Source: Actinobacteria bacterium OK074 (GTDB lineage: Bacteria > Actinomycetota > Actinomycetes > Streptomycetales > Streptomycetaceae). From it: a DNA stretch of 55,482 nucleotides. Location: assembly GCA_001298575.1 (NCBI GenBank), contig LJCV01000273.1, forward strand, positions 1-55,482, given 5' to 3'. The notes below the pieces were generated by a model. The model did no database searches and was not told where the DNA came from. It saw only the letters and a list, made by a program, of their open reading frames with translations. Positions 33,033 through 41,132 of this stretch are shown here, piece by piece. The translations under genes were made by a program, and so were the position numbers. The first letter of the stretch is position 1. Each line of letters opens with the position of its first letter.

Positions 33033-33267
33033 CGACGCGAATCTCTTCGACGACCTTGGCCAGCTCCGCGATCGTGACCGTGGTGGAGTACGGCATCTGG
33101 TCGCCCTGGAAGGAGATGTCGAGTTCGTTCTCCAGCCAGACGTACGCGGTCACGAGCTGGAAGGAGCTGATGCCCTGCTGTTCGAGTGCGGCGTCATCCT
33201 GAAGCGACTCGACGGGGATCTCGGAAGCCTCGGAGAGCGCCTTCTTCAGTACGGAAACCATATCCAC
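33025..33267 (-). CDS. Acyl/peptidyl carrier protein
   Basis: About 80 aa from GTG 33267, preferred because GGAGG lies 8 bases upstream; a GTG at 33282 lacks such a site. It is an acidic four-helix carrier with the phosphopantetheine attachment Ser in EQQGISSFQLVTAYVWLE (GxSS-x-x replaces the usual GxDS). It probably carries the acyl group loaded by the adenylating enzyme at 28422-29987 and is served by the thioesterase. A phosphopantetheinyl transferase is not in the window. Confidence 0.9.
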   Translation of the reverse strand: MDMVSVLKKALSEASEIPVESLQDDAALEQQGISSFQLVTAYVWLENELDISFQGDQMPYSTTVTIAELAKVVEEIRVGA

Positions 33268-33570
33268 GGTGTCATCCTCCACTACGGCCGAAGAGAGACG
33301 CGAAGAGAAACGCGCAACGGAAAACCGGCCGGATCAATAAAAGGGACAGGGGAAACAGTGGTGCAGGGAAACTCTTGAAATCTCTGGGAATCTCTACAAG
33401 ACGCGTACTGGGCACGGCAATTGAATGGCGAAATCAATGCTGACGCAGTCTAGGCAGATCACAATGCGGGTGACAAGATCACTGCGCGTGCGATCTTGCA
33501 CTGTGAGACGTGGACGTAACCGTCGGTGGTACTGATAACAGTGCCGACGGCGGCGTTGACGCGGCGGTCC
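33268..33570. promoter_or_regulatory. Promoter region of the carrier/thioesterase operon with inverted repeat
   Basis: These 303 bases hold no gene and are AT-richer than their surroundings. A spaced inverted repeat CAAGATC-N11-GATCTTG is at 33474-33498. Two direct copies of AGATCAC about 21 bases apart (near 33456 and 33477) overlap it. This fits an operator for an unidentified regulator and lies at the right boundary of the biosynthetic cluster. Confidence 0.5.
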
Positions 33571-34317
33571 TCAGCCCACCAGCCGCAGCACGTCCGCCAA
33601 CCCCCGCTCGCCGGTGCGGTGTTCCGCCGGGAGGATGTAGGTGCGCAGGCCGCAGGCGGTGGCGCCGCCGTCGCGGACCGGGTTGTCGCCGACCATGAGG
33701 GTGGCGCGCGGGTCGGCGCCGAGGTCGGCGCACGCCTTGAGGAACAGGTGCGGGTCGGGCTTCTCGCGGCCCTGCTCGTAGGAGATGACGCAGGTGTCGA
33801 CCAGCGCGTCCAGGCCGTGGTGGGCGAGGTGGATGCGCAGGTCCCAGGCGAAGTCGCTGACGATGCCGATGCGCAGACCGTGTTCGCTCCGTGTACGCAG
33901 GGCGCGCAGCACCGGTTCGGTGTCGGGGTAGGGCGCCCACGCGTCCGGGGCGGTGAGTTCCCGGTAGGCCGTCTCCTCCGCGCCGCGCAGGAAGTCGACC
34001 TCCGCCCACCAGCCGAGCATGGCGCGGTGGTGCTGGGCGCGGGAGAGGTCGCGCCCCTCCTGGAGGGCGACGACGGCGGGCAGCCGGAAGGCGGCGCGCA
34101 GTTGGGCGGAGACCGCGGCCACCGCGCCGGGCTCGTCCAGCGCGGCGAGGCGCCCGGCGGCGGCGCCGACCCGGCGCAGCCAGGTTTCCAGGTCGGTCAT
34201 CTGGAAGATGGTGTTGCTGAAGTCGAACAGCACCGCCTCGACGGGCGGCAGCGGCGCGGCCATCTCGGCGTCGCTGGGCCGGTAGCTGCTCGGCGTCTCG
34301 AACAGGGTGCGGATCAC
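33571..34317 (-). CDS. HAD-family hydrolase (sugar locus)
   Basis: A 248-aa HAD hydrolase from GTG 34317, overlapping the DeoR stop (GTGA). Motif I is VLFDFSNTIFQMTD: the first Asp is kept, but the usual second Asp (DxD) is Ser in FDFSNT. Motif II is GIVSDFAWD, motif III Lys is in GREKPDPHLF and motif IV is LMVGDNPVRDG. The altered motif I makes phosphatase activity uncertain. As the last gene of the carbohydrate operon it might dephosphorylate a sugar phosphate. Confidence 0.82.
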   Translation of the reverse strand: MIRTLFETPSSYRPSDAEMAAPLPPVEAVLFDFSNTIFQMTDLETWLRRVGAAAGRLAALDEPGAVAAVSAQLRAAFRLPAVVALQEGRDLSRAQHHRAMLGWWAEVDFLRGAEETAYRELTAPDAWAPYPDTEPVLRALRTRSEHGLRIGIVSDFAWDLRIHLAHHGLDALVDTCVISYEQGREKPDPHLFLKACADLGADPRATLMVGDNPVRDGGATACGLRTYILPAEHRTGERGLADVLRLVG

Positions 34318-35156
34318 GGGGCGCCCTTCTCGGGCCTCTCGGGCCTCTCCGGCCAATCGGGCTTTTCGGGTACGACTCTCTCGACGACGGTGCCCAGGCC
34401 CCGGATGGCGTCGAGTTCCGCGTCGGCGGTGCCGGTGTCGGTGATGACGGCGTCGTAGTCGGCCACCGTGCCGTACGCGTACGTGGCGGTCTTGCCGAAC
34501 TTCGAGTGGTCCACCAGGAGCAGCGCCTGGTCGGCGGAGGCGAGCATGGCCAGCTTCACCTCGACGTAGTCGTTCACGGGGTGGAAGAGGCGGCCCTCCA
34601 GGACGGCGGTGGCGGACATCAGGGCGAGGTCGGCGCGGATCTGGGAGAGGGCGCGGGTGACGGTGGGGCCGGTGCAGGAGTTGAAGTCGCCGCGGTAGTG
34701 GCCGCCCAGCAGGGTGACGTGCACGCCGGGCGCGGCCCCCAGGCGCTGCGCGAGGCCGACGGAGTTGGTGACGACGTGCACCTGGTCCAGCCGGGCCAGC
34801 GCCGGGACCAGCGGGAACAGGGTGGTCGAGTCCTCCATGAGGACGGTGCTGCCCGGTCTGATCCGGTCGGCGACGGCCGCGCACAGCGCGTTCTTCGCGG
34901 CCAGCGCGCTGTTCTCGCGGAAGCGGGTGGCCGTCTCCATGGTGAGCGCGGGGAAGGCGACGGCCCGCCCGCGCTCCTTGCGCAGCAGGTGGCGTCCGGC
35001 GAGGTCGTCCAGGTCCCGGTGCATGGTCATCAGGCTGACGTCGAAGTGCCGGGCGAGGTCGTCGATGCGGGTCTCGCCGTGCTCGGCGACATAGCGCAGC
35101 ACGGCCTGGCGCCGCTCCTCGACGGCGGCCTGCGACAGTCGCGCTCGGGCGGTCAC
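34314..35156 (-). CDS. DeoR-family transcriptional regulator
   Basis: A 280-aa DeoR-type repressor from GTG 35156 (AGGAGGGG just upstream). The N-terminal winged helix is VEERRQAVLRYVAEHGETRI...VSLMTMHRDLDDLAGRHLL. The C-terminal sugar-phosphate sensor domain (DeoRC) has TVLMEDSTTLFPLVPAL, VVTNSVGLAQRL, LLGGHYRGDFNS and ADQALLLVDHSKFGK. It probably controls the sugar transport and metabolism genes around it in response to a phosphorylated sugar. The inverted repeat at 40984-41004 is a candidate operator. The C-terminal tail is a short Pro-Glu-Arg repeat. Confidence 0.92.
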   Translation of the reverse strand: MTARARLSQAAVEERRQAVLRYVAEHGETRIDDLARHFDVSLMTMHRDLDDLAGRHLLRKERGRAVAFPALTMETATRFRENSALAAKNALCAAVADRIRPGSTVLMEDSTTLFPLVPALARLDQVHVVTNSVGLAQRLGAAPGVHVTLLGGHYRGDFNSCTGPTVTRALSQIRADLALMSATAVLEGRLFHPVNDYVEVKLAMLASADQALLLVDHSKFGKTATYAYGTVADYDAVITDTGTADAELDAIRGLGTVVERVVPEKPDWPERPERPEKGAP

Positions 35157-35239
35157 GGCGCCCCTCCTTCCGGCTCTGTCCGGTCTCGCAGTTTCCCACA
35201 CGGGCCGCCGGGAGCCGGGTCCCGTCCGGCCCCCGGGCG

Positions 35240-36274
35240 CTACGGGGCGTCCACCGTGACCAGCACCTTGACCTGCTCGGGGTCCACGGACGCGGCGAAG
35301 GCGCGGGCGGCATCGGCCAACGGGTAGGTGGCGGTGACGATTTCGGCCGTGTTCACGGCGCCCGAGGCGATCAGGGACATCGCGGTGCGGTAGTCGTCGC
35401 CGGTGTACATGAGGGTGCCCTCGATGCGGATCTCGCGGTCCTGGACGAGGTCGAGGCGGACCGGGGTGGCGCCCGCGGCCCCGACGCCGACGACGATGAC
35501 CGTGCCGCCCTTGGTGACGAGGTCGATGGCCTGGGCCATGGACTGCTCCCGGGTCACGCAGTCGAAGACGACGTCGGCCGGACCGCCGAGCGCCGCGTGG
35601 GCCTGCTCGATCAGGTCGGCGGCGTCGGCGGGCAGGGCCGCGTCGGCGCCCAGCCGCAGCGCGCGGTCCCGCTTGCCCGGCAGCAGGTCGGTGACGGCGA
35701 TCTTCGTGGCGCCCGCGTGCCGGGCGGCGGCCAGCACCAGCAGCCCGATCGGCCCGGCGCCGAGCACGACGACCGTCCGGCCGGTGAGGTCCCCGGCCTT
35801 CGCGACGGCGTGCACCGGCGTGGCCAGCGGTTCGACGAGGGCGGCCTCGATGTCGGTCATGCCCTCGGGGACGCGGTGGACGCGGCCGGCCGGGATGGTG
35901 AACAGGTCGGTCATGGCGCCCGGGGTCTGGCAGCCGAAGACCTTCAGTTCCTGGCAGATGTTGTAGCGCCCGGAGACGCACTGGGGGCAGACCCCGCAGT
36001 ACAGGTTCGGCTCGATGATCACCCGGTCACCGGGCTCGTACCCCTCGGCCGCCGTCCCCGTCGCGGCGACGACACCGACCGCCTCGTGCCCGGGCCGGTA
36101 GGGCAGGTCGATGAAGGGATGGTGCCCGGCGGCCGCGTGCGTGTCGGAGCCGCAGACCCCAACCACCGTGGTCCGTACGAGGAGTTCGTCGTCCCCGGGG
36201 GTGGGCGCGGACACGTGCTCGATGGTGATGTCGTCGAGGGAGCGGACGAGAACGCGGCGGATCTGGTCGGTCAT
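35240..36274 (-). CDS. Zinc-dependent alcohol/polyol dehydrogenase
   Basis: A 344-aa MDR-family dehydrogenase. Catalytic zinc ligands are in VCGSDTH and RPGHEAVG. The structural-zinc cysteines are in CGVCPQCVSGRYNIC. The cofactor loop is VVLGAGPIGLLVL. Such enzymes in sugar-alcohol loci oxidise sorbitol, xylitol, arabitol or threonine-like substrates. The frame upstream of ATG 36274 stays open through a MITE-like insertion into the preceding dehydrogenase. A read-through fusion of about 748 aa is thus possible, but the internal ATG gives a complete enzyme. Confidence 0.93.
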   Translation of the reverse strand: MTDQIRRVLVRSLDDITIEHVSAPTPGDDELLVRTTVVGVCGSDTHAAAGHHPFIDLPYRPGHEAVGVVAATGTAAEGYEPGDRVIIEPNLYCGVCPQCVSGRYNICQELKVFGCQTPGAMTDLFTIPAGRVHRVPEGMTDIEAALVEPLATPVHAVAKAGDLTGRTVVVLGAGPIGLLVLAAARHAGATKIAVTDLLPGKRDRALRLGADAALPADAADLIEQAHAALGGPADVVFDCVTREQSMAQAIDLVTKGGTVIVVGVGAAGATPVRLDLVQDREIRIEGTLMYTGDDYRTAMSLIASGAVNTAEIVTATYPLADAARAFAASVDPEQVKVLVTVDAP

Positions 36275-36300
36275 GGTGGGGGTCCGTTCGGTTCGGGCGG

Positions 36301-37486
36301 TCACGCGGAGGCGGCGAGACGGGGCTGGATCTGGATCTTGCGGCCGAGGCCCGCCCGGAAGCGGGTGATCGCGTCCGGGAACGCCGCTAGGTCCTGTCGT
36401 CACATTCCCGTCGTTCGCCCGGAGGGCGGGCCCTGCGGCGTCAGGTGCGTGCTCTCGGCGTGCCGGGCCCGCGCCCTCGTACTGGACGTACTTGGGTGTG
36501 GGCCCGGTGCGGCGAGAGTGCGTGCATGGCGTCGCGGGGCAGACGGGAATGTGACGACAGGGCCTAGAGAGGCGGTCGCTGATGAAGACGTCCGGGTCGA
36601 TGACACCGGTGGCGAAGAGGTCGGCGGCGCGTTCGAAGCTGTGCAGGACGGCCATCGAACCGGTGATGGTGATCTCCTGGTTGTAGATCCGGTACGGCTC
36701 GATGGTGGCCCGCGCCGCGTAGTCGGCGACCCCGAACTGGAGGTAGGTGCCGCCCTTGCCGACCCGGCCGAGGGCGTCCTGGATGGCGTGGGCGTTGCCG
36801 GTGGCGTCGACGACCAGGTCCCAGCCGTAGCGCGGCCGGAGAAGTTCGTCGGCCGAGGCCGCACCCGAGGAGCAGCCCAACTGCCGTGCGGTGGCCAGCC
36901 GTTCGGGGTTGAGGTCGACGACGTCCACGCTCGCGGCGCCGGTGGCCTTGGCGAGCTGGAGCATCATCAGGCCCATGGTTCCGGCGCCGTAGACGAGCAC
37001 GCGGGAGGCAAGACGGCTGCGCAGGACGTCGTAGCCGCGGATCGCGCAGGACAGCGGTTCGATCAGGGCCGCGTCCTCGGTGCGCACGGTGTCGGGCAGG
37101 AGCGCGCAGTTGGCGACCGGCGCGGCCACGAACTCGGCCGCCGCGCCCGGGCTGGTGACCCCGATCGCGCCCCACCGCTCGCACAGGTTGCCGCGCCCGA
37201 TCCGGCAGTAGTGGCACTCGAAGCAGTAGAGGGACGGATCCACCGCGACCCGTGCCCCGACGGCGAGTTCGGTGACCGCGGAGCCGACCGCGACGACCTC
37301 CCCGGCGAACTCGTGCCCGGGCACGATCGGCAGCTTCGGGGCGAACTCCCCTTGCAGGATGTGCAGATCGGTGCCGCACAGCCCGTTGGCCACGACCTCG
37401 ACGACGACCTCGCGCGGGCCGGGGGCCGGGTCGTCGAGAGTGGTGATCTCGATGTCCCCGGGCCCCGTGATGACGGCGGCCTTCAC
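36301..37486 (-). pseudogene. Zinc-dependent dehydrogenase interrupted by a MITE-like element
   Basis: An MDR dehydrogenase from GTG 37486, overlapping the permease stop (GTGA). It has ANGLCGTDLH, VPGHEFAGEVV, CFECHYCRIGRGNLC and LVYGAGTMGLMML. It is intact until DVFISDRLS, where a 173-bp element (36391-36563) has inserted. The native C-terminus (AAFPDAITRFRAGLGRK, then IQIQPRLAAS and a stop at 36301-36303) is still readable beyond it but in another frame. Even exact excision leaving one CTAG would not restore the frame, so a further indel has occurred. The protein lacks its last 30 or so residues in native form and may be non-functional. Confidence 0.85.
36387..36567. mobile_element. MITE-like element (173 bp) with 22-bp inverted repeats and CTAG target duplication
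   Basis: The element spans 36391-36563 and is flanked by CTAG at 36387-36390 and 36564-36567. Its ends, GTCCTGTCGTCACATTCCCGTC and the complement of the right end (GCCCTGTCGTCACATTCCCGTC), match at 21 of 22 positions. It is too short for a transposase and holds no gene. A CTAG target and ends of this size suggest a non-autonomous relative of an IS5-type element. Confidence 0.88.
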
Positions 37487-38370
37487 TTCACCGCTCCCAG
37501 CGAGAGGCCGCGGACGAGCTTGTCCTGGGCGGCGAAACCGGCGATCAGCACCGGCAGCGACACCAGCGTGGCCGCCGCGCAGAGCCGGGCCAGGAACAGG
37601 CCCTCGTTGGTGATGAAGCCGACCAGGAACACCGGCGCGGTGGACGCCTGCGTCGCGGTGAGGTTCACCGCGAACATGAACTCGTTCCAGCTGAAGATGA
37701 AGCAGATCAGCGAGGTGGCCGCGAGCCCCGGCATGGCGACCGGCGCCACCACCCGCCACAACACGGTGAGCAGGCCCGCCCCGTCGACCTCGGCCGCCTC
37801 CAGGATCTCCTTGGGGACCTCGGCGAGGAAGGAGCGCATCATCCACACCGCGATCGGCAGGTTCATCGCGGTGTAGAGGACGATCAGCGTCCACACGTTG
37901 TCGAGCATCCCGGCGTCCTTGACGATCAGGTACACCGGCAGCAGGGCGGCGATGCCCGGCAGGAACTTCGTGGACAGGAAGAAGAACATCACGTCGGTCC
38001 ACTTCTCGACCGGCTTGATGGACAGCGCGTACGCCGCCGGGACCGCCAGGGCGAGCACCAGCAGCGTCGAAATGACGCTGGCCATGGCCGAGTTGAGGAG
38101 GAAGGGCGTGATGTCCCGGCTGAACAGCAGCTTGTACTGGTCGAAGGTGAGCGGCGCGAACGGGGTCGGCGGGTTGGTCGCCGCGTCCGACTCCTGGTGG
38201 AAGGAGGTGAGCACCATCCACGCCACCGGCGCGAAGAACGCCAGCGTGGCCAGCCAGGCCACGAAGGTCCACAGCGGCGACAGCCGGGGCGTGTTGGGGT
38301 CTGCGGGGGCGCGGCGCAGGAGCTTCCTGAACCTCGCTCCGGGGGCGGCGACCGCCGAGTGGGCGCTCAT
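37483..38370 (-). CDS. Carbohydrate ABC transporter permease (MalG-like)
   Basis: A 295-aa inner-membrane permease with six hydrophobic helices. The EAA loop contacting the ATPase is EILEAAEVDGAGLLTVLWRV...PVAMPGL. Length and pattern fit the CUT1 MalG group. It overlaps the upstream permease by 4 bases (ATGA) and the downstream dehydrogenase by 4 bases (GTGA). It forms the membrane channel with the MalF-like subunit; no ATPase gene is in the window, so a shared MsiK-type ATPase elsewhere is likely, as is usual in Streptomyces. Confidence 0.93.
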   Translation of the reverse strand: MSAHSAVAAPGARFRKLLRRAPADPNTPRLSPLWTFVAWLATLAFFAPVAWMVLTSFHQESDAATNPPTPFAPLTFDQYKLLFSRDITPFLLNSAMASVISTLLVLALAVPAAYALSIKPVEKWTDVMFFFLSTKFLPGIAALLPVYLIVKDAGMLDNVWTLIVLYTAMNLPIAVWMMRSFLAEVPKEILEAAEVDGAGLLTVLWRVVAPVAMPGLAATSLICFIFSWNEFMFAVNLTATQASTAPVFLVGFITNEGLFLARLCAAATLVSLPVLIAGFAAQDKLVRGLSLGAVK

Positions 38371-39326
38371 CGGGAAACCTCCTCGCGGAACAGCGACGCG
38401 ATGGTCCGCAGGGCGAACGTCGCGATCACGAACGAGCCGAGCACGACGACGACACCGGCCGCGGCGGCCTGGCCGTACTCGTACTTGCGGAACATGGTCA
38501 GGTAGATCTCGTAGGGCAGGTTGGTGGTCTGCGAGCCCGGGCCGCCCTGGGTGATGGTGTAGACGGCGTCGAAGGTCTGGACGACGTAGATCGTGCCGAG
38601 CAGGACGCCCAGTTCGATGTACTGGCGCAGGTGCGGCAGCGTGATGTAGCGGAAGGTCGCCAGCGCCGAGGCCCCGTCCATGCGGGCCGCCTCCAGCACG
38701 TCACCGGGCTGCGCCTGGAGACCGGCCAGCAGGATCAGCATCATGAACGGCGTCCACTGCCACACCAGCGAGACCACGACCGCGGGCATCGGATACGAGG
38801 AGATCCAGTCGACCGTGGGCCCGTTGTGCGCGCCGAACAGTCGGTACACGGCGTTGAGGGTGCCGTTGAGCAGGCCGTAGTCCGGGTTGTAGATCGCGTG
38901 CTTCCACAGCAGGGCCGCCGCGACCGGCATGACCAGGAACGGCGCGATCAGCAGGGTACGGGCCAGCCCGCGGCCGAAGAACCGGCGGTCGAGCAGCATC
39001 GCGAGGCCGAGGCCGAGGACCACGCTGAGCAGCACCACCGACGCGGTCAGGACGACGGTGTTGAGGACCGCCGTGCGCAGCCGCTCGTCGGTGAAGACGA
39101 ACTCGAAGTTGGACAGCCAGACGAAGTGACGGTCGCCCGGCTTGAGGATGTTCCACTGGAAGGTCGAGATGACGAGCGTGGCCACGAACGGCAGCTGCGT
39201 CACGACGATGGTGAAGATCAGCGCGGGCAGCAGGGGCGCGCGCCGCTTCCACTTGGCGAGGGCCGAGGACTTCGGGGCCCGGACGGGCGGCGGGGCTGTC
39301 CTGGGGGGTGCGGTCAGGGTGGTCAT
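38367..39326 (-). CDS. Carbohydrate ABC transporter permease (MalF-like)
   Basis: A 319-aa permease with six membrane helices. The EAA loop is DVLEAARMDGASALATFRYITLPHLR. It is a partner of the MalG-like permease, with a cytoplasmic N-terminus of about 35 residues. It lies 121 bases after the binding-protein gene in the same operon. The imported substrate is probably a polyol or monosaccharide, judged from the accompanying dehydrogenases and kinases. Confidence 0.93.
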   Translation of the reverse strand: MTTLTAPPRTAPPPVRAPKSSALAKWKRRAPLLPALIFTIVVTQLPFVATLVISTFQWNILKPGDRHFVWLSNFEFVFTDERLRTAVLNTVVLTASVVLLSVVLGLGLAMLLDRRFFGRGLARTLLIAPFLVMPVAAALLWKHAIYNPDYGLLNGTLNAVYRLFGAHNGPTVDWISSYPMPAVVVSLVWQWTPFMMLILLAGLQAQPGDVLEAARMDGASALATFRYITLPHLRQYIELGVLLGTIYVVQTFDAVYTITQGGPGSQTTNLPYEIYLTMFRKYEYGQAAAAGVVVVLGSFVIATFALRTIASLFREEVSR

Positions 39327-39447
39327 GGGTGGGTCCTCCGCCGGTGACGTCCGGGGTCGGGGAAGGTGTCGAACTGGGGTGCCGGGGCTGGGAGTCGGGG
39401 TCGGGGAAGCGGCGCCCGGCCGGTGGGGGCACCGGCCGGGCGCGGGA

Positions 39448-40800
39448 TCACTTCCGGTAGTTCTTCGCGACGTCCTCGGCGAGCTTCTGGCCGTCGTTCA
39501 GCGCCGTGTCCACGCTGGTCTTGCCCGCGATGGCGGCGGAGATCTCCTGCGTGACCTTGGTCCCCAGGTCCTGGAACTCGGGGATGGCCACGTACTGGAT
39601 GCCGACGGTCGGCCGGGGCTGGACGCCCGGGTCGGACGGGTCGGCGCCCTCGATGGACTTCAGGGTGATGTCACCGAAGGACCCGGCGGCCTTCTGGTAC
39701 TGCGGGATGTCGTACGTGCTGGCCCGCTTGCCCGAGGGGACGCGCGCCCAGCCGAGCTTCTCGCCGACCAGCTTCTCGTACTGCTTGCTGGACGCCCACA
39801 GCATGAACTTCGAGGCGGCGTCGGCCTTCTTGGTGGTCTTGGGCATCGCCCAGGACCAGCTCCACAGCCAGCCGCTGCTCTTGGTCTCCTCGGTGGGCGC
39901 GTAGGCGTACCCGACGTGACCGGCGATCTTGCTGGAGGAGGGGTCCTCCAGCGAACCGGCCGCGCTGGTCGCGTCGTACCACATGGCGACCTTCTTCTGG
40001 CTCATCGCGTTCAGGCACTCGGTGAACCCGGCCTGCGCCGCGCCCGCCTCGCCGTGCTTGCGCACGAGGTCGACGTAGAAGTTGGTGGCCTTCTTGAACG
40101 CCGCGCTGTTGACCTCGGGCTTCCAGTCCTTGGTGAACCAGGTGCCGCCGAAGGTGTTGACCACCGACGTCAGCGGGGCCCCGAGTTCGCCCCAGCCGGC
40201 CAGCCCGCGCAGACAGATGCCGCGCATGCCGGGCTCGGCGCCGTCGACCTTGGCCGCGATGTCGGCGATCTGCTGCCAGGTCGGGTGCAGGGGCACCGTG
40301 ATGCCCTTCGCCTTCATGACGTCCTTGTTGTACATGAGGAAGGACGACTCGCCGTAGAACGGCAGCCCGTAGAGCTTGCCGTCGGAGCCGGACATCAGCT
40401 TGACCATCGGCTTGAGCAGGTCGGACCTGTCGAAGCCCGCGTCCTTGTCGGCGTAGGAGCCCAGTTCGTGCAACCAGCCGTTCTTGGTCCAGATCGGCAC
40501 CTCGTACGCGCCGATGGTGGCGACGTCGTACTGGCCGGCCTGGGTGGCGATGTCCTGGGTGACTTTGTCGCGCAGCTCGTTCTCGGGAAGGATCGTGAAG
40601 TTGACCTTGATCCCGGTGTCCTTGGTGAAGGTGCTCTTGGTGAGCTTCGCGATGTCCTCCATCTGCGGGTTGCCGACCATCAGCACGTTGATGCTCTTGC
40701 TCCCGCTGCTGCTGCCACCCCCGCCGGCACCGGCGCAGCCGGAGGCGAGCAGAGCGGTGGCGGCGGCTCCGGCCATGAGGGCGTATCTCGTTGATCGCAT
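39448..40800 (-). CDS. Sugar ABC transporter substrate-binding lipoprotein
   Basis: A 450-aa extracellular solute-binding protein from ATG 40800. It has a signal peptide with lipobox LASGC, so it should be lipid-anchored on the outer face of the membrane after cleavage before Cys. A Gly/Ser linker then leads to the type 1 binding fold (INVLMVGNPQMEDIAKL, DVATIGAYEVPIW, LYGLPFYGESSFLMYNKDV). This resembles sorbitol/mannitol-binding proteins of the CUT1 group. It is the first gene of the operon and is transcribed divergently from the PfkB kinase. Confidence 0.93.
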   Translation of the reverse strand: MRSTRYALMAGAAATALLASGCAGAGGGGSSSGSKSINVLMVGNPQMEDIAKLTKSTFTKDTGIKVNFTILPENELRDKVTQDIATQAGQYDVATIGAYEVPIWTKNGWLHELGSYADKDAGFDRSDLLKPMVKLMSGSDGKLYGLPFYGESSFLMYNKDVMKAKGITVPLHPTWQQIADIAAKVDGAEPGMRGICLRGLAGWGELGAPLTSVVNTFGGTWFTKDWKPEVNSAAFKKATNFYVDLVRKHGEAGAAQAGFTECLNAMSQKKVAMWYDATSAAGSLEDPSSSKIAGHVGYAYAPTEETKSSGWLWSWSWAMPKTTKKADAASKFMLWASSKQYEKLVGEKLGWARVPSGKRASTYDIPQYQKAAGSFGDITLKSIEGADPSDPGVQPRPTVGIQYVAIPEFQDLGTKVTQEISAAIAGKTSVDTALNDGQKLAEDVAKNYRK

Positions 40801-41132
40801 GACGGGGGGACCTCTCGTACGGGGTGGCTCGGGAAACGGCGTGGGGGCTCCTACGGCGGCTGCGCCCGTCGGGCGGTGACCGGGCCTGCCGGGGAGGGGG
40901 CGGACGCGGCCCTGGGGTGTGGGCCGGATATCGATGGCGGAATTATTAGCAGGAGACTGCGGCTTTGTTAACACATCTTGCGAGATAAGTTTCGTGGACT
41001 TATCGTCGAGCCGTCTCACGGCGGGGTCACAGGGGCTGTTTCGCGGGGGTCTACAGCCCCGCCCCGGACCCCGGCCGTGCCGCCGCCGTCGTCGCCGCTG
41101 TCGCCGTCGCCGTCGAACCGCAGAGGAACCGC
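40801..41132. promoter_or_regulatory. Divergent promoter region of the sugar locus with a palindrome at 40984-41004
   Basis: A 332-base intergenic region. GATAAGT-N7-ACTTATC (40984-41004) is a perfect 7-bp inverted repeat in an AT-rich context (TTGTTAACACATC just upstream). It is placed between the importer operon and the PfkB gene and is a good candidate operator for the DeoR-family regulator. Confidence 0.6.

Noticed and set aside
2099..33267. Phosphonate biosynthesis as the basis of the cluster
   Set aside because: No PEP mutase or phosphonopyruvate decarboxylase is visible; the PPDK-like domain is a phosphotransferase, not a C-P bond-forming enzyme.
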